Below, piece after piece: positions 1-11,500 of a stretch of DNA of 64,000 nt. The notes under the pieces were generated by a model that was given only the letters and a program-made list of their open reading frames with translations, did no database searches and was not told the origin of the DNA. Numbering within the stretch: position 1 is the first letter of the stretch; every line of letters starts with the position of its first letter. Source of the DNA: Acidobacteriota bacterium (lineage in GTDB: Bacteria; Acidobacteriota; Vicinamibacteria; Vicinamibacterales; CAVVIG01); the NCBI GenBank assembly GCA_018268955.1, contig JAFDVO010000017.1, forward strand, positions 198,234 to 262,233, in the 5' to 3' direction. The translations under genes were made by a program, and so were the position numbers.

Positions 1-3000
1 CTGCGGCCGGAGGATACCGGCACCTTCACGCTCGACGGGGCGATCGACGTCGACTTCGGCGGCCAGACGCCGCAGCTCTACGTCGATCTCTCGCTTGCGC
101 CGAAGGGAGGCGAAACCGAATCGACCCGCTGGATCGTCGTGGCCGCGGACGAGATCGGCGGTCAGCGCATGATGAATGCGATCGACACGGCAAAGTTCCG
201 TGGCGGCCGGATCACCACCGCATCACCGCCGTGCCCCGGCGTGCAGGCCTCGAAGGTCTACGGCTTCGTCCGCTCGAACCAGGCGGTCGGTGTCAGCTAT
301 TCCAACGTGTTCGTCGGCGTCGGTCGCGGGCTGCTCCTTGGGCTCGCCTGGAACTACACCGGCGGTCCATTCGGCCTCGCGCCGTACGGCGTGCACGCGG
401 ACCCGTTCTCGGACGCCGTCTGCTACCCGGTGCTCACCTCGAACGTCACGCTGTCGGCGAACGCGGTGCGCGTCAGCATCCCGGCCGACCTGCTGACCCC
501 GGCCGACCGCCAGATCATCCTCAAGAACACGCGGCGTCCGTCGCTGACGCCGAACAAGGTGCCGCGCGACGTCACGGAGTTCACGTTCGACGTGGAGGGC
601 GAGACCTCCGATTCCTTCCGGGTCGAAGCGAGCGGCGTGCGACCCGACGGCAGCGGGCAGGCGGCCACGCAGCTGCTCACGCAGGTCGGCGTGTCGTACC
701 TCGCCCCCGGTCGCGTGCGGATCCGGATCAACCCGGACCCGATGGCGATCGCCGTCACCTCCTTCGAGGTGCGGAACCTGACGAGGGACACGCGGACGGT
801 CCAGACCCTGCCCGATGCGGAGCCGTTTGCGGCACCGGCGACCGGCGGCAACGGCGATCCCTTCCAGGTCACCATCGTCGACGTCCTTGGGCGCACGCGT
901 CAGCTGCCACAGCTGTATGCGGGCGACGACTCCCTCTATGGGGCCGGCAACCTCGTGCTCAAGGCCGTGCCGGGCTCCATCGACCCGACGCGTGAGGAAC
1001 TCGACGCGGCCGGTGTCGGCGGTCCCGCGCGCACGGCCGTCTTCGTGTCCGACCTGACCCAGCCCGGGGTGTTCCAGCCGATTCCCGCAGACAAGATCGT
1101 CAAGGGCGGCATCAAGGGCGTCGCGTTTGCCGGCGATCCGACGCACGACTACGCCATTCTCGTGAAGTACGACAGCCGCGGCGATTACCTGCAGAAGCTG
1201 CCCCGGATCCAGATCGACGTGCGGAACGCGTCGACCGGCCAGGTGCTGAAGACGATTCAGTCCTTCGCGCCGCCGCCAGACGAACCGCAGGGGCTGCCGG
1301 ACATCACCGACGGCGACACGCGGCCGCCGTACGTCATCAGCGGCCCGACCCGCCTGAACAACTTCGATCCGTCCGGCACGCTCGTGTTCACCTTCAACGA
1401 GGCGATGAATCCGGACACGCTGAAGAGCGCCTTCGAGGTGAAGGACAGCGCCGGCCGCATCGTCGCCGGCGACGTGGTGGTCTCGGGTGACGACCGCGTC
1501 GTGCAGTTCGTGCCGAAGGCGGCCTTCAAGGTCGGCGAGCGCTACACCGTCCGCATCAAGGGCTACAACCCGGCGAACGACCCGCCGCCTGCTGGCGAGG
1601 GCGGTGACGACATCGCGCGCGACCGGCGCGGGAATCCGCTGGCCGAGATCGCGCTCGTGATGAAGCCGTTCGTCCCGCAGAAGATCGGCAGCTTCCCGGA
1701 GAACGGCGCGGAGAACTACGGCCCGTACAAGGATGTGGTCATTGCGCCGCCTGCCCCGGCCGCCGTGAACCCCAACCCGAACGAGCCGGCGCCAGACCCG
1801 AACCCGTCGAACCAGGGCACGAACAGCAGCCGACCGGTGTACGTGACGACGGGGCACGGCACCTTCAACCTGCTGTCCATCGAAAGTCGGGATCCCAAGC
1901 ACCTCGCGCTCAAGACGCCGCAGGACGGGCCGAACAGCCGTCAGCAGGGGACCTTCATTCGCAACGTGGCCTTCCAGAAGACCGGCGGTCTCGGGGGCTC
2001 CTCCGGCAGTTTCTCGGGTGACCTGGTCGTGACGACGACGTTCAACGCGAACGCCAGCCGACTCGATTGGTACGACGTCACGCGCAGGAACGACACCGAC
2101 ACGTTCGACCTGCTTGGCGGGAAGATTCTCACCGAGAATCCCGACCTCGCCGGATTCGGGAACCGCAACAACACGTTCTTCTCGGACAGCGCGCTTGCGA
2201 AAGGCGTGGGCATCCTGAGCGGGGCTTCTGGTGTCGTCGCCTACGCGGCGGTCGAACGCGTGGGCGTCCTCTCCGCCGACCTCGGCAAGAACACGCCGCA
2301 GCGGCCGCAGATCAACCGGATCAAGGAGGGTCTCTACCCAGGCGACTTCATCGATCTCGCTGTCGCCGACGGAAGCATCTTCGCCGTCAGCCGCGCACAG
2401 CGTGAGCTGCACGTGCTGGATCCGGGCCTTGGCGCGCTGGCGGTGCTGCCCCTGCAGTTGAGTGGCCAGACCTTCCGTCCCACGAAGATCGAAGTTCGAA
2501 CCGGGCTGCAGATCGACAAGAACCACGACGGGTTCATCCAGCCGGACGAGGTGTACAGCTACGCCTTCATTGCCGCGGACCAGGCGATGGTGATGGTGGA
2601 CGTGACCGATCCCAGAAGCCCGCGCGTGACCGGCGTGGTGCCGGTGCCGGGCACGGTGCGCGACATCGACGTGGACGCGGAGCGACGCCGAGTGTTCATC
2701 ACCGCAAATGGGGCGCTGGTGAACGTGACGGAGAACGGCGCCACCCGCCAGGTGGACGGCTACGTGGCGATGGTCGACGTGAGCGACCCGGATAGCGGTT
2801 CGCTCATCGACGTGGATCGCGACGGCCTGGACGACCGCGTCATCTGGCAGCAGGGGGCGTCTGGAGTCAACGGCATTCGCATCGACACGTTCCGCGGCGT
2901 GCTCTTCGTGGCGGGTGCGACGCTCGACACCTACGCGGTCTACGACCTGTGCTGCGACCTCGGCGTCGACCTTGCGCCGAAGCCCACGGCGACCGTCACC

Positions 3001-6000
3001 GGCGATCGGCTGACGCTGATTCAGCTCGAGAAGAAGGCGGTGGCCCAAGGGCTCGCGCAGGGCATCGAGAAGTCGATTGCGCAGTGCGGCGTGCAGGCAT
3101 CCGACATCAAGCTGCTCGACCTGGGCTCGGGGTCCTGCATCTGGAAGAGTGCGGAGGAGTGCGGGTCGGACTACAAGCCAGGCCTCGGCACTCACGATCT
3201 TGCCGTGTTCTTTGCGCACGACGCGCTGCTGGCCGATGCGCCGGGGAGTGACAGCGGCGCCTCCTGCACGGTGGGGAAGCTGTCCGCGGAGTTCATCGAC
3301 CCGCGTACGGCGTTCGTGAAGGAGATCGACGTCGACGGCCTCAAGGTTCGTGTGCCGGGCATCACGTTCGCGGCGTATCACCTGAGCGAACTGCAGCTCG
3401 CGCAGTACAACATCCTGACGCGCGACACCACGATCCCCGGCCAGACACTGCCCGACTACGGCATGGGCCGGCAGTCCCTGCTCATGAGCCATGTGCTTGG
3501 CGGCACGTGGGTCGACTTCGTGCCCGGGTACGGGGCCACGTTCGCCGGCCCGTCGCTCAACGGGGTCATGGCCAAGCTGCGGCAGACGCGCAACCTGACC
3601 GAACTCGAGGGGAACGAGGATGCGCGGCTCGCCAAGTACGCGCTCGCGAAGGGGCAGGTGTACGTCCGGATCCCAGGGGCGTCGTCCGAGACGTCCTACT
3701 TCAACAGCCTCTATTCGTCGCAGATCACTGCCGCTGCAGCCGCCGGCATCAAGGCGGCCCTCGGGGTCCTCGTCAACGACATCAACGGCCGCGAACGTCT
3801 CCTCGCGGTGTCGCTCGAAGCGGTGTCACCGCCGTCCCTCGACCATCCCGTGAAGACCTTCGGGCAGGACGCCTGCCTGACCGAGGACCCGGCGCTCGAC
3901 GCGAGCGAGTGGCCCGAAGTGGGGTGCACGTCGTTCGACCACTACGTGGCGTCGGTGGCTGCACGCACACGCCGCGCCTGGGGTGCGCACCCGTCGCTCA
4001 ACGGCAGCGATCCCGGACGCCCCGAGCTGTTCACGGTCGATCGGGTACGGCAGGTCATGCGGTTCTACCGAGTAGGGGCTGGCTTCGAGAGCATCCAATC
4101 GGAATCCGATGCCGATGCGTTCATCCGTGAGGTGCACCTGTTCGTCCAGTGGGCACTCGATGCGACGCAGCCGCGCTACGACAACGTCCTCGACCAGATG
4201 GCGCGCGATGGCAACACGCAGCGGTTCCAACGCGTGCAGAACCGCGAGAACCTCGCGGGCGCCACGATCAAGGAACTCGGCCAGGCGTCGCTCAGCATCG
4301 TGCCGCACATCTACAACCGCGGCTTCAGCCGAGCGGACCAGGTGCAGCTCGACATGTATGTGACGCGTCCAGGCGAGTCGACTCCCGCGATCGCCGACAC
4401 GTCTGTCACCGTGTCGGTGGACGGTGGAACCGAGAACTGGGCGGACTTCCGTCGCAATCCCGATGGGACCCTGGTGCTCGATCAGAACAACGCCGCCCAG
4501 GCGCAGTTTTCACTCGGTCCCCTCAGCCAGACGGCATCTCCGGGCGTGCTCGGCTGGGTGGCCTTTGCGATCGACCTGCCCGCGAAGAAGCAGCGGGAGG
4601 CGAACCGCCAGAACAACGTCGGCGGCAGCTACTTCTACATGCTCGATGTCGGCCCGGCCGCGCAGCCGCCAGGGACCGGCGGTCGCGTGCCCTCTCCCGT
4701 CGGTGACGCCATCCTCACGGGCGACGACGACTGCAATCCGGATCCGGTGCTCGTCATCACACAGGGGATCCGTCCGGCGGGGCAGACCACCGCGTTCCTG
4801 AGTCCGTATCGGCTGGAGGTCGGCCAGATCGCACACCTCGAAGTCGACGTAGTGAACAAGGCGGACGTCGGCACGACCGTGACGCTCTGCAACACGCTGA
4901 ACGGCCGCTGCGAGTCGCTGGGCACGATTCCCTCCCAGTCCAACGCTCACACGTCCATCGCTGTTCCGACAAACGTTCCCGCGACCTACGACATCATCAC
5001 GACCGCCTACTCGTCGGCAACCGGTGTCCAGCGGCAGTCGCCGTACCGGGTGACGATTGCCTGTACGCCGTACGACATGGTGCCGCTCAGCCACGACAAG
5101 TCGGTGGCGTCGAGCGTGATGCGTCAGGGGACGTCGTACCGGTACTTCCAGGTTGTCAACCACCTGACCGGCAAGCCGGTCGTCGGCGCCACGATCAAGG
5201 TGAAGGTCACTGGCGACCGGCAGGGCACCGCGCAACTCACCACCGATGCGGACGGGTGGGTCGGCTCCTACAACGAAGCCGGGGTCTTCCGTCGGGGCGT
5301 TGCGATTCCGTTCTCGTTCGGCAGCGGCGGCCTGGAGGGCACCGCGAACGTGCGCGTGTCGCTCGACCGCGGCGACACCACGGAGTGCGGCGTCTACCAG
5401 GATTACACGCTCAGCTTCACCGAGCTGAAGACCACGCACACGATGAGCCTGGGCGGCGCGCTCGAAGCGGGCGGCCAGATCGCCCGTGGACAGCTGACGG
5501 TCGGTGGGAGCACGGGGCTGACCTTCGGCGTCACCCGGGTCGAGGACCGCAACGGCGTCCGCTTCTCCGACTTCACCCTCAGCCACACGCACAGCCTCGA
5601 TGCCAGCCTGAAGGGCAAGCTGGTGGTCGAAGAGGGCCTGTCGCTCGGCGTCACGGCCGCCGTCACGACACCCGGTGCGGGCGGAGGGTTCGTGGGCAGC
5701 ATCGCCGGTGCGGACTCGTACAGCTTCAACGACATCGAGCACCTGAACGAGGATGACCTGCGCGGGATCACGGCGGTCCTCTTCGAAGCGGCGACAACAA
5801 CGGTCCCCGGGCCGCTGACGCGCTTCGTCTCGGACCAGTTCCGGCGACAGTTCGCGCCACGGCTGCAGAAGACGAGCCGATCTCTCGGCCTGACGGTGGG
5901 TGTGGCTGGAGAGGCCTACGCGCTCGGGAGGCTCAAGCTCGGATTCACCAAGAACCAGGACATCCCGGACGGCACCGGCACGTCTGTCGTCGGAGCCGAG

Positions 6001-7728
6001 CTCACGGGGCCAGCGGCATCCGGCGTCGCCACCATCACCCTCTCTGGTGCGGCAAACCGAGACAACACGTATACCGGCACATTCTCCGGGAACCTGACCG
6101 GGTCCGCCCGGGTGGGCATCAACGCCAGCCTCCGTGAGGCCAGCGACGCCGCCGCTCGCGAGGGTGGTGACCTGCTTCAGAAGAAGAACCTCTCGTTCAC
6201 CTGGCTGAGCGACGCCCTGTTCGGGCCGGATGCTGCTGACGGCGGTTTGGGCACGAACCTCGACCTGGCGGTGTCGGGCGCGCTCTCCATCACGACCCCC
6301 AACTTCGCCTCGCGCTTCGTGGGGACGCCGCCGCCCACCGACGCGAACAGCTTCCTCGCGCTGTCGACAAGTGCGAGCCTGTCGGAAGCCTTCGCGTTCG
6401 GGTTCCACGCGCTCGGGACGAACTACACCAACCGTGGCGCCGGGTCCCGTTTCAACTACACCTTCACGACAACCAGCAAGGATGTCTACAAGGCGTACTT
6501 CACGAACGCGCCGCTGTCGCAGACGCTCCTTGCAGGCAACCAGCGCTTCGGTCTTCCCGAGGTGAGCCGGCTCGTGGGACCGCTCGAAGTCTCACAGCGC
6601 ACGGTCCTGAATGCCGTCGGCTCCCTGATCGCGTACGGCCTCGGGTCCGGGCAGTTCGAGCAGACGGTCGATTACGGCAACGGCATCGACTTCCCCTTCG
6701 GATTCAATCTCGACGGCGTCGCTGCCGGCGTGGAAGGGGCAGCGACCGTCAAGACCAACCAGACCGCTTCGTATCCGGTGCGCCGCGGCGTCATGCGCAA
6801 CGGCTACTTCTTCATCACCGAGGCATATCCGACGGGACTCGTCAACGCAGACGCGTGGGGAACGCTGCGGGACATTGCGCGCCGATATGCGGACCCCATC
6901 GTCAACACCTACGTCACGCGCGGACACGTCACGCCGGTGCCGGATGCGGGGTCGGTGGATGTCCCAGGCTCGTCGGGCCTCCGGGTCGCCAGCGCCGACG
7001 TGAACAGCATCGAGGCGGCCGCTGTGCCCTTCACATCCGTTCCCGGGCCGGCCGCACCGACCCGGCCCGACCCCATGGGGCTGACAGGTGCTGCAGACGT
7101 TCCCCACTTCGGTGTCAACGGCTTCGTGCAGTACAGCTCGACACAGCCGACTCTCACGTCCCCGGCGCACCTGACCATGTACTACACCGACGATCAGGTC
7201 TCGGCGCAGGACGAGCAGACGCTCGGCCTCTATCGCTGGGTCGACTCGGGCGGCACAGGATCGTGGGTGCTGATCCCGAGCACGATCGATCGCACGGCCA
7301 ACAGGGTCGAGGCGGACGTCACGGTCCTCGGCGCGTTCACCCTCGCGCCGCGCCTTCCCTCGGGCTCGATCGGATGGACGCTCGTCAGCGCTTCGCATGA
7401 CACGTCGAACCCGAATGCGCCGGTGACGACCGCGATCGTCCAGAGCACGCCGATTCTCAACAACGACGGCACGAACGTCGGGGCAGGGCGGACCGTGACG
7501 GTGCGCAGCCTCGATGCCGCGACGATCTACGACGACGAGCCGAGCGACCTCGGCACCGTCCTGACGCCGGACGCAGCCCCGCTCGTGGACGGCACACAGG
7601 TGGTCACCGACGCCAACGGGCGCGTGACACTGCAGATCCGGATCGATCGCGCCGTCGACTCGATCGGCCTCGAAGCCTTCACTGACATCGGCGTGGCGTC
7701 TGGCGTGACGACGGTGGTGCTGCCATGA
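1..7728 (+). CDS. Giant secreted multidomain surface protein, 5' end cut by the window edge
   Basis: The frame is open from base 1, so the gene begins upstream; 2575 residues are visible. Around visible residues 440-521 is an SbsA/Big_5-type Ig-like domain (begins RPPYVISG, contains FTFNEAMNPDTL). A stretch near residues 745-1000 resembles LVIVD/beta-propeller surface repeats (MVMVDVTDPRSPRVTGVV). Two acidic loops look like calcium sites: DKNHDGFIQPDE at about 839-850 (EF-hand/dockerin-like) and DVDRDGLDD near 940. The remainder is beta-rich without families I recognise. No C-terminal membrane anchor or sorting signal is visible. The stop overlaps the start of the prolyl isomerase gene by 4 bp (ATGA), so the two are translationally coupled. 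I infer an exported structural or adhesive protein; substrate or partner unknown. Confidence 0.85.
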   Translation: MRPEDTGTFTLDGAIDVDFGGQTPQLYVDLSLAPKGGETESTRWIVVAADEIGGQRMMNAIDTAKFRGGRITTASPPCPGVQASKVYGFVRSNQAVGVSYSNVFVGVGRGLLLGLAWNYTGGPFGLAPYGVHADPFSDAVCYPVLTSNVTLSANAVRVSIPADLLTPADRQIILKNTRRPSLTPNKVPRDVTEFTFDVEGETSDSFRVEASGVRPDGSGQAATQLLTQVGVSYLAPGRVRIRINPDPMAIAVTSFEVRNLTRDTRTVQTLPDAEPFAAPATGGNGDPFQVTIVDVLGRTRQLPQLYAGDDSLYGAGNLVLKAVPGSIDPTREELDAAGVGGPARTAVFVSDLTQPGVFQPIPADKIVKGGIKGVAFAGDPTHDYAILVKYDSRGDYLQKLPRIQIDVRNASTGQVLKTIQSFAPPPDEPQGLPDITDGDTRPPYVISGPTRLNNFDPSGTLVFTFNEAMNPDTLKSAFEVKDSAGRIVAGDVVVSGDDRVVQFVPKAAFKVGERYTVRIKGYNPANDPPPAGEGGDDIARDRRGNPLAEIALVMKPFVPQKIGSFPENGAENYGPYKDVVIAPPAPAAVNPNPNEPAPDPNPSNQGTNSSRPVYVTTGHGTFNLLSIESRDPKHLALKTPQDGPNSRQQGTFIRNVAFQKTGGLGGSSGSFSGDLVVTTTFNANASRLDWYDVTRRNDTDTFDLLGGKILTENPDLAGFGNRNNTFFSDSALAKGVGILSGASGVVAYAAVERVGVLSADLGKNTPQRPQINRIKEGLYPGDFIDLAVADGSIFAVSRAQRELHVLDPGLGALAVLPLQLSGQTFRPTKIEVRTGLQIDKNHDGFIQPDEVYSYAFIAADQAMVMVDVTDPRSPRVTGVVPVPGTVRDIDVDAERRRVFITANGALVNVTENGATRQVDGYVAMVDVSDPDSGSLIDVDRDGLDDRVIWQQGASGVNGIRIDTFRGVLFVAGATLDTYAVYDLCCDLGVDLAPKPTATVTGDRLTLIQLEKKAVAQGLAQGIEKSIAQCGVQASDIKLLDLGSGSCIWKSAEECGSDYKPGLGTHDLAVFFAHDALLADAPGSDSGASCTVGKLSAEFIDPRTAFVKEIDVDGLKVRVPGITFAAYHLSELQLAQYNILTRDTTIPGQTLPDYGMGRQSLLMSHVLGGTWVDFVPGYGATFAGPSLNGVMAKLRQTRNLTELEGNEDARLAKYALAKGQVYVRIPGASSETSYFNSLYSSQITAAAAAGIKAALGVLVNDINGRERLLAVSLEAVSPPSLDHPVKTFGQDACLTEDPALDASEWPEVGCTSFDHYVASVAARTRRAWGAHPSLNGSDPGRPELFTVDRVRQVMRFYRVGAGFESIQSESDADAFIREVHLFVQWALDATQPRYDNVLDQMARDGNTQRFQRVQNRENLAGATIKELGQASLSIVPHIYNRGFSRADQVQLDMYVTRPGESTPAIADTSVTVSVDGGTENWADFRRNPDGTLVLDQNNAAQAQFSLGPLSQTASPGVLGWVAFAIDLPAKKQREANRQNNVGGSYFYMLDVGPAAQPPGTGGRVPSPVGDAILTGDDDCNPDPVLVITQGIRPAGQTTAFLSPYRLEVGQIAHLEVDVVNKADVGTTVTLCNTLNGRCESLGTIPSQSNAHTSIAVPTNVPATYDIITTAYSSATGVQRQSPYRVTIACTPYDMVPLSHDKSVASSVMRQGTSYRYFQVVNHLTGKPVVGATIKVKVTGDRQGTAQLTTDADGWVGSYNEAGVFRRGVAIPFSFGSGGLEGTANVRVSLDRGDTTECGVYQDYTLSFTELKTTHTMSLGGALEAGGQIARGQLTVGGSTGLTFGVTRVEDRNGVRFSDFTLSHTHSLDASLKGKLVVEEGLSLGVTAAVTTPGAGGGFVGSIAGADSYSFNDIEHLNEDDLRGITAVLFEAATTTVPGPLTRFVSDQFRRQFAPRLQKTSRSLGLTVGVAGEAYALGRLKLGFTKNQDIPDGTGTSVVGAELTGPAASGVATITLSGAANRDNTYTGTFSGNLTGSARVGINASLREASDAAAREGGDLLQKKNLSFTWLSDALFGPDAADGGLGTNLDLAVSGALSITTPNFASRFVGTPPPTDANSFLALSTSASLSEAFAFGFHALGTNYTNRGAGSRFNYTFTTTSKDVYKAYFTNAPLSQTLLAGNQRFGLPEVSRLVGPLEVSQRTVLNAVGSLIAYGLGSGQFEQTVDYGNGIDFPFGFNLDGVAAGVEGAATVKTNQTASYPVRRGVMRNGYFFITEAYPTGLVNADAWGTLRDIARRYADPIVNTYVTRGHVTPVPDAGSVDVPGSSGLRVASADVNSIEAAAVPFTSVPGPAAPTRPDPMGLTGAADVPHFGVNGFVQYSSTQPTLTSPAHLTMYYTDDQVSAQDEQTLGLYRWVDSGGTGSWVLIPSTIDRTANRVEADVTVLGAFTLAPRLPSGSIGWTLVSASHDTSNPNAPVTTAIVQSTPILNNDGTNVGAGRTVTVRSLDAATIYDDEPSDLGTVLTPDAAPLVDGTQVVTDANGRVTLQIRIDRAVDSIGLEAFTDIGVASGVTTVVLP

Positions 7729-8570
7729 CACGCACGCGAGCCGTGAGGATGGCCATCTGTGCGGCGGTGCTGACGACGCCGATTGTGCTCTCGGCACAGG
7801 GCGGCCCCGTGCTCGCACGCGCCGCGCTCGACGGCCGTCCGGTGTCGGTGACGACGGAGGACGTGAAGCTCGAGGTCCTGCTGCTCCGCCGGGCGGGCAA
7901 CGCCGCAGCCTACGCATCCGTCGACAGCCTGGAACCGGTCCTCAGCCGCGTGCTCACCCGAAAGCTGCTCGCCGCAGAGGCCGCGCGCCAGCACATCGAC
8001 CGCGATCCGATGGTGACGACCTACATGGTCCGTTCGTCGGATGCCGCGCTCGTGGACTCGCTGACTGGACGCGTGGGCGCCGCGGTCGACACGAGCGAGG
8101 CGGCCGTGAAGACGTTCTTCGAGGCGCACGCCGATCAGTTCCGGTCAGCCCCTCGCCGCAAGGTCCGCCATATCGTGGTGCCCACAGAGGCCGACGCCAA
8201 AGCGGCCCGCGAGGCTATTGCGGGGGGCGCCACCTTCGAGACGGTCGCCCGCGCACGCAATACGGACAAGACACGCGAGAGCGGTGGCGACCTCGGCTGG
8301 TTCGCACAGGGCTCGATGGTGAAGGCGTTCGACGACGTGGTGTTCGCGGCGGAGAAGGGTGCCGTCGCCGGCCCGGTCCAGACCGCGATGGGCTGGCACC
8401 TCGTGCTGGTCGAGGATGTGGATGCCGGCAGCCTCCCGCCGCTCCCGCTCGTACGAGACAAGGTGATCGAGGCGATGCGTCAGGACGCGATGGCGCAGCT
8501 GACCAAGCGGCTCGTCGACGAAGCCAAACCGGTAATCGACCGCGCCGCGCTCGAGGAGCTGCTCAAGTGA
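7725..8570 (+). CDS. Exported parvulin-type peptidyl-prolyl cis-trans isomerase
   Basis: 281 residues. An N-terminal hydrophobic signal ends near LSAQG. A SurA/PpiC-like helical N-domain follows, then a parvulin (rotamase) domain at about residues 145-232 with the typical RHIVV start, FETVARARN...SGGDLGWF core and GWHLVLVEDV end. Parvulins catalyse prolyl isomerisation and chaperone outer-membrane or secreted proteins in the periplasm. The gene overlaps the giant gene on each side by 4 bp (ATGA upstream, GTGA downstream). That position between two multi-thousand-residue exported proteins suggests it is their dedicated folding factor; this is inference from synteny. Confidence 0.92.
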   Translation: MTRTRAVRMAICAAVLTTPIVLSAQGGPVLARAALDGRPVSVTTEDVKLEVLLLRRAGNAAAYASVDSLEPVLSRVLTRKLLAAEAARQHIDRDPMVTTYMVRSSDAALVDSLTGRVGAAVDTSEAAVKTFFEAHADQFRSAPRRKVRHIVVPTEADAKAAREAIAGGATFETVARARNTDKTRESGGDLGWFAQGSMVKAFDDVVFAAEKGAVAGPVQTAMGWHLVLVEDVDAGSLPPLPLVRDKVIEAMRQDAMAQLTKRLVDEAKPVIDRAALEELLK

Positions 8571-11500
8571 CCCGCCACGCGACCCGCCGACCCGCCCTGC
8601 TCAGCGTCGTTGCTGCGTTGATGGCCGTCCTCGCGAGCGCGCTGCTCACGCCCGCGGCTGCCTCCGCGCAGGGACGCGTGCTCGGCCGCGAGGAAATCCT
8701 CCTTTACGGCATCGGCCTCAAGGTCGACCCGGCCACGCAGACGGTGCCGAAGAACTTCGCCACCATCGTCTCGACGTATCTGCAGGCACCGACGCTGCCG
8801 CCCGAGACGCCGGCCTTTGCGCCCGATGCCGAAGTCCGCGCCACGCTGCGCGGGCCCAGCTTCCCGGCGCCAATCGAGCTGGTCGCCAAGCCGAACAGCC
8901 CGTTCAACATCCCGGTGTTGACGGTCCCAGGCACGCACACGCTCGAGAACATTCGCCTGGTCAGCAATGGGGACGTGCTTCTCTACGGGAGCCCGGAAAC
9001 CGCGCGCATCGACGTCATCGAGAAGCTGCTCGTCACGACGGTGACGACCCGCGCGCTGACGGCTGACGAGATCCGCGAGAAGGGGATCGTCTACGACCGC
9101 TCGAACTTCCAGGCGTACAACTTCACTGCCGCCTTCGCCGTCGACAACAGCTCGAACATCAACATCTCGTTCCCGGTGCTGCTGCCGACCATCCCGCAGG
9201 TCGGCGACGTCAACCCGAACGCCGCGGATCTGAAGACAATCGACGCCCCGCAGCTCCAGAGCCTGAAGACGCTCGTTCCGGACACGCTGCAGATTCAGGC
9301 ACGTATCCCCAACCTGAGCGTCGTCGGCTTCACGCTGACGCTGGACCAGAAGACCGGCAGCCAGGACTTCTACGTTCCACCGATTCCCGGCGTCATCGTC
9401 ATCCCCGGCGACATTGGCTTCCTGAACCAGTACTTCAGCGTGATGCTGATGGTGGCCAACGTCGCGCCGACCGGTTCGAACCTCGTCGTGAGTGAGCTCA
9501 CGGCCAGCATCGTCCTGCCTCCCGGCAAGGACAACGTTGTCGGGTCCGATGACGACCCGCTGGCGATGGCGACCCGCGCGAGCGGCGCGTTCCCCAGGGT
9601 GGTGGCGGTGACGCAGCCCGGCCCCGATGGGAAGCTGGGCACCGGTGATGACGTCACCACGCTGGGACCGGGAGAGACCGGCAACGCTGAGTACCTGGTC
9701 GAAGGGCGCCGCGAAGGCACGCACGTCGTGGAGATGGAGCTCTCAGGCACCCTCAACGGACTGCCGGTGGGCCCGGTGCCGATCCGCGGACGCGCGGCGG
9801 GCGCCGTGCTGGTGCGCAACCCGACCTTCACGCTGACGTTCACGCACCCAGAGATCGTGAATGCCGGCGAGCCGTACACGCTCGACGTCACGGTGACGAA
9901 CACGTCCGAGTCGCCGGCGAACGTGGTGAGCCTCAACCTGTTCCCCGCGAACATCACCGGGGCACGGCTGGACGACGACTCGTCGAAAGGCGTGGACTCG
10001 ATCGCGCCTGGCGATTCGAAGACGGTGTCGTTCCGCCTGATCTCGAACCGGACCGGGAAGGTGACGGCGGCAACGCTCGACTCCGATGAGCAGGTGCAAG
10101 GACGCTTCGTGCTCAAGAGCGCTGTGGGCGAACTCGGTGTGCCGCTCTCGCCCGACTCGTTCATCCTGCCAGTCGAAGCGAACGCCCTGTCGGCGTCGGT
10201 CCGCAGCACGGCCGTCGACCTGATGGCACGCGCGTGGGCGGTCGCCACCGCACCTCCCGCTGCCGTCCCGAAGGACCTGACGCGCTTCTCGAAGCAGATC
10301 GTCCTCGATCGCGGCGCCGAGACAGCGGAAGCAGGGCTGCGCGTGTCGCTCGGCGAATCGAACGCGAGCGCCTCCGCGTCACTGCTGTTCGACTTCCTCG
10401 GTTCCGAATACCCGCTCCTGGCGTCGAAGGTGCCAGCAGGCGATACGTCAGGGCTCCTCGCGCTGCTGCAGCGCGACCTGCAGGGCTTCGACCTCGTGCG
10501 TCGCCGGTCCGTCCGCGGCGACCTGTTCGCCAGCGCCGTCGCGGGTGAACTGCTGCCGGCGGTCCAGGGCGGACCGTCCGCATTCCACAGCTCGTTCGCG
10601 CAGCAGATGACATCCCGACCCGGGCACGTGTCGGTCCTCATCAGCGGTACGTCTGGTGCGCCGCTCGGATACGACGCAGTGATCGTCGACGCATCCGGCC
10701 GCCGGCTGGGCGGGCTCGAGAGCGGGAAGGTGGTCAAGGAGATTCCGTTCGGCGACGCGCTGCCGTTCACCGACGCTGCCGGCACTCCAGTCGCGACGCT
10801 TCTCGTGATTGCCGTGCCGAATCCCGGCACCTACACGCTGCAGGTGCTGCCGCGTTCAGGGATCGACCCCGCGTCACCGTTCGACCTGAGCGTCGTGCTG
10901 CCAGATGCCAGCGGGAAGCTGCAGTTCACCTCGCTGACAGGCGTCCTCCCGACCGAGGGGTTCGCACTCACCAACGGCGCGGGCGATCCTGGCTTCCAGT
11001 ACACGCTGAAGCGCGACGCGACCGGAGGCGCCGTGCGGGCCGCCACGCTGTCCGCAGTTGCCGACCCGCCACCATCGATCGTCGCGGTCCGCCAGCTCGC
11101 GTCGGCCGACATGGTCGGCTGCCCGCTCGAACCCGAGAAGACCTACTCCGCCGGTCGTGTCGTCGCGGTGCTGTTCAGCGAGGCGGTGACTGCGGCCAGC
11201 GTCCAGGACAAGGCCGCCGCTGAAGCCATCAGCGCCTTCACGGCGCAGAACAACCGGGTCGTCGGCGTGGCGCTCCAGCCAGGCTCGCGTATCGCGTACG
11301 TTGCGCTGCGGTCGCCCGTGGGCCCCTTCGAAGCGCGAACGATGACGATCGAGGGCGTGCAGGACCTGAACGGCAACACCCTGGCGACACAGACGCTGCC
11401 GATCCAGACGACGGTCGGCACGTCGGCCGGACTGGTGTACGGCCGCGTGATCCGCTCCGACGGTCTGCCGGCGGCGTTTGCGACCGTCCGGATGTTCTAC

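Noticed and set aside
223..3492. A 1089-residue ORF antisense to the first giant gene
   Set aside because: Low-complexity Arg/His/Val-rich translation with no domain, typical of a shadow frame in GC-rich coding DNA.
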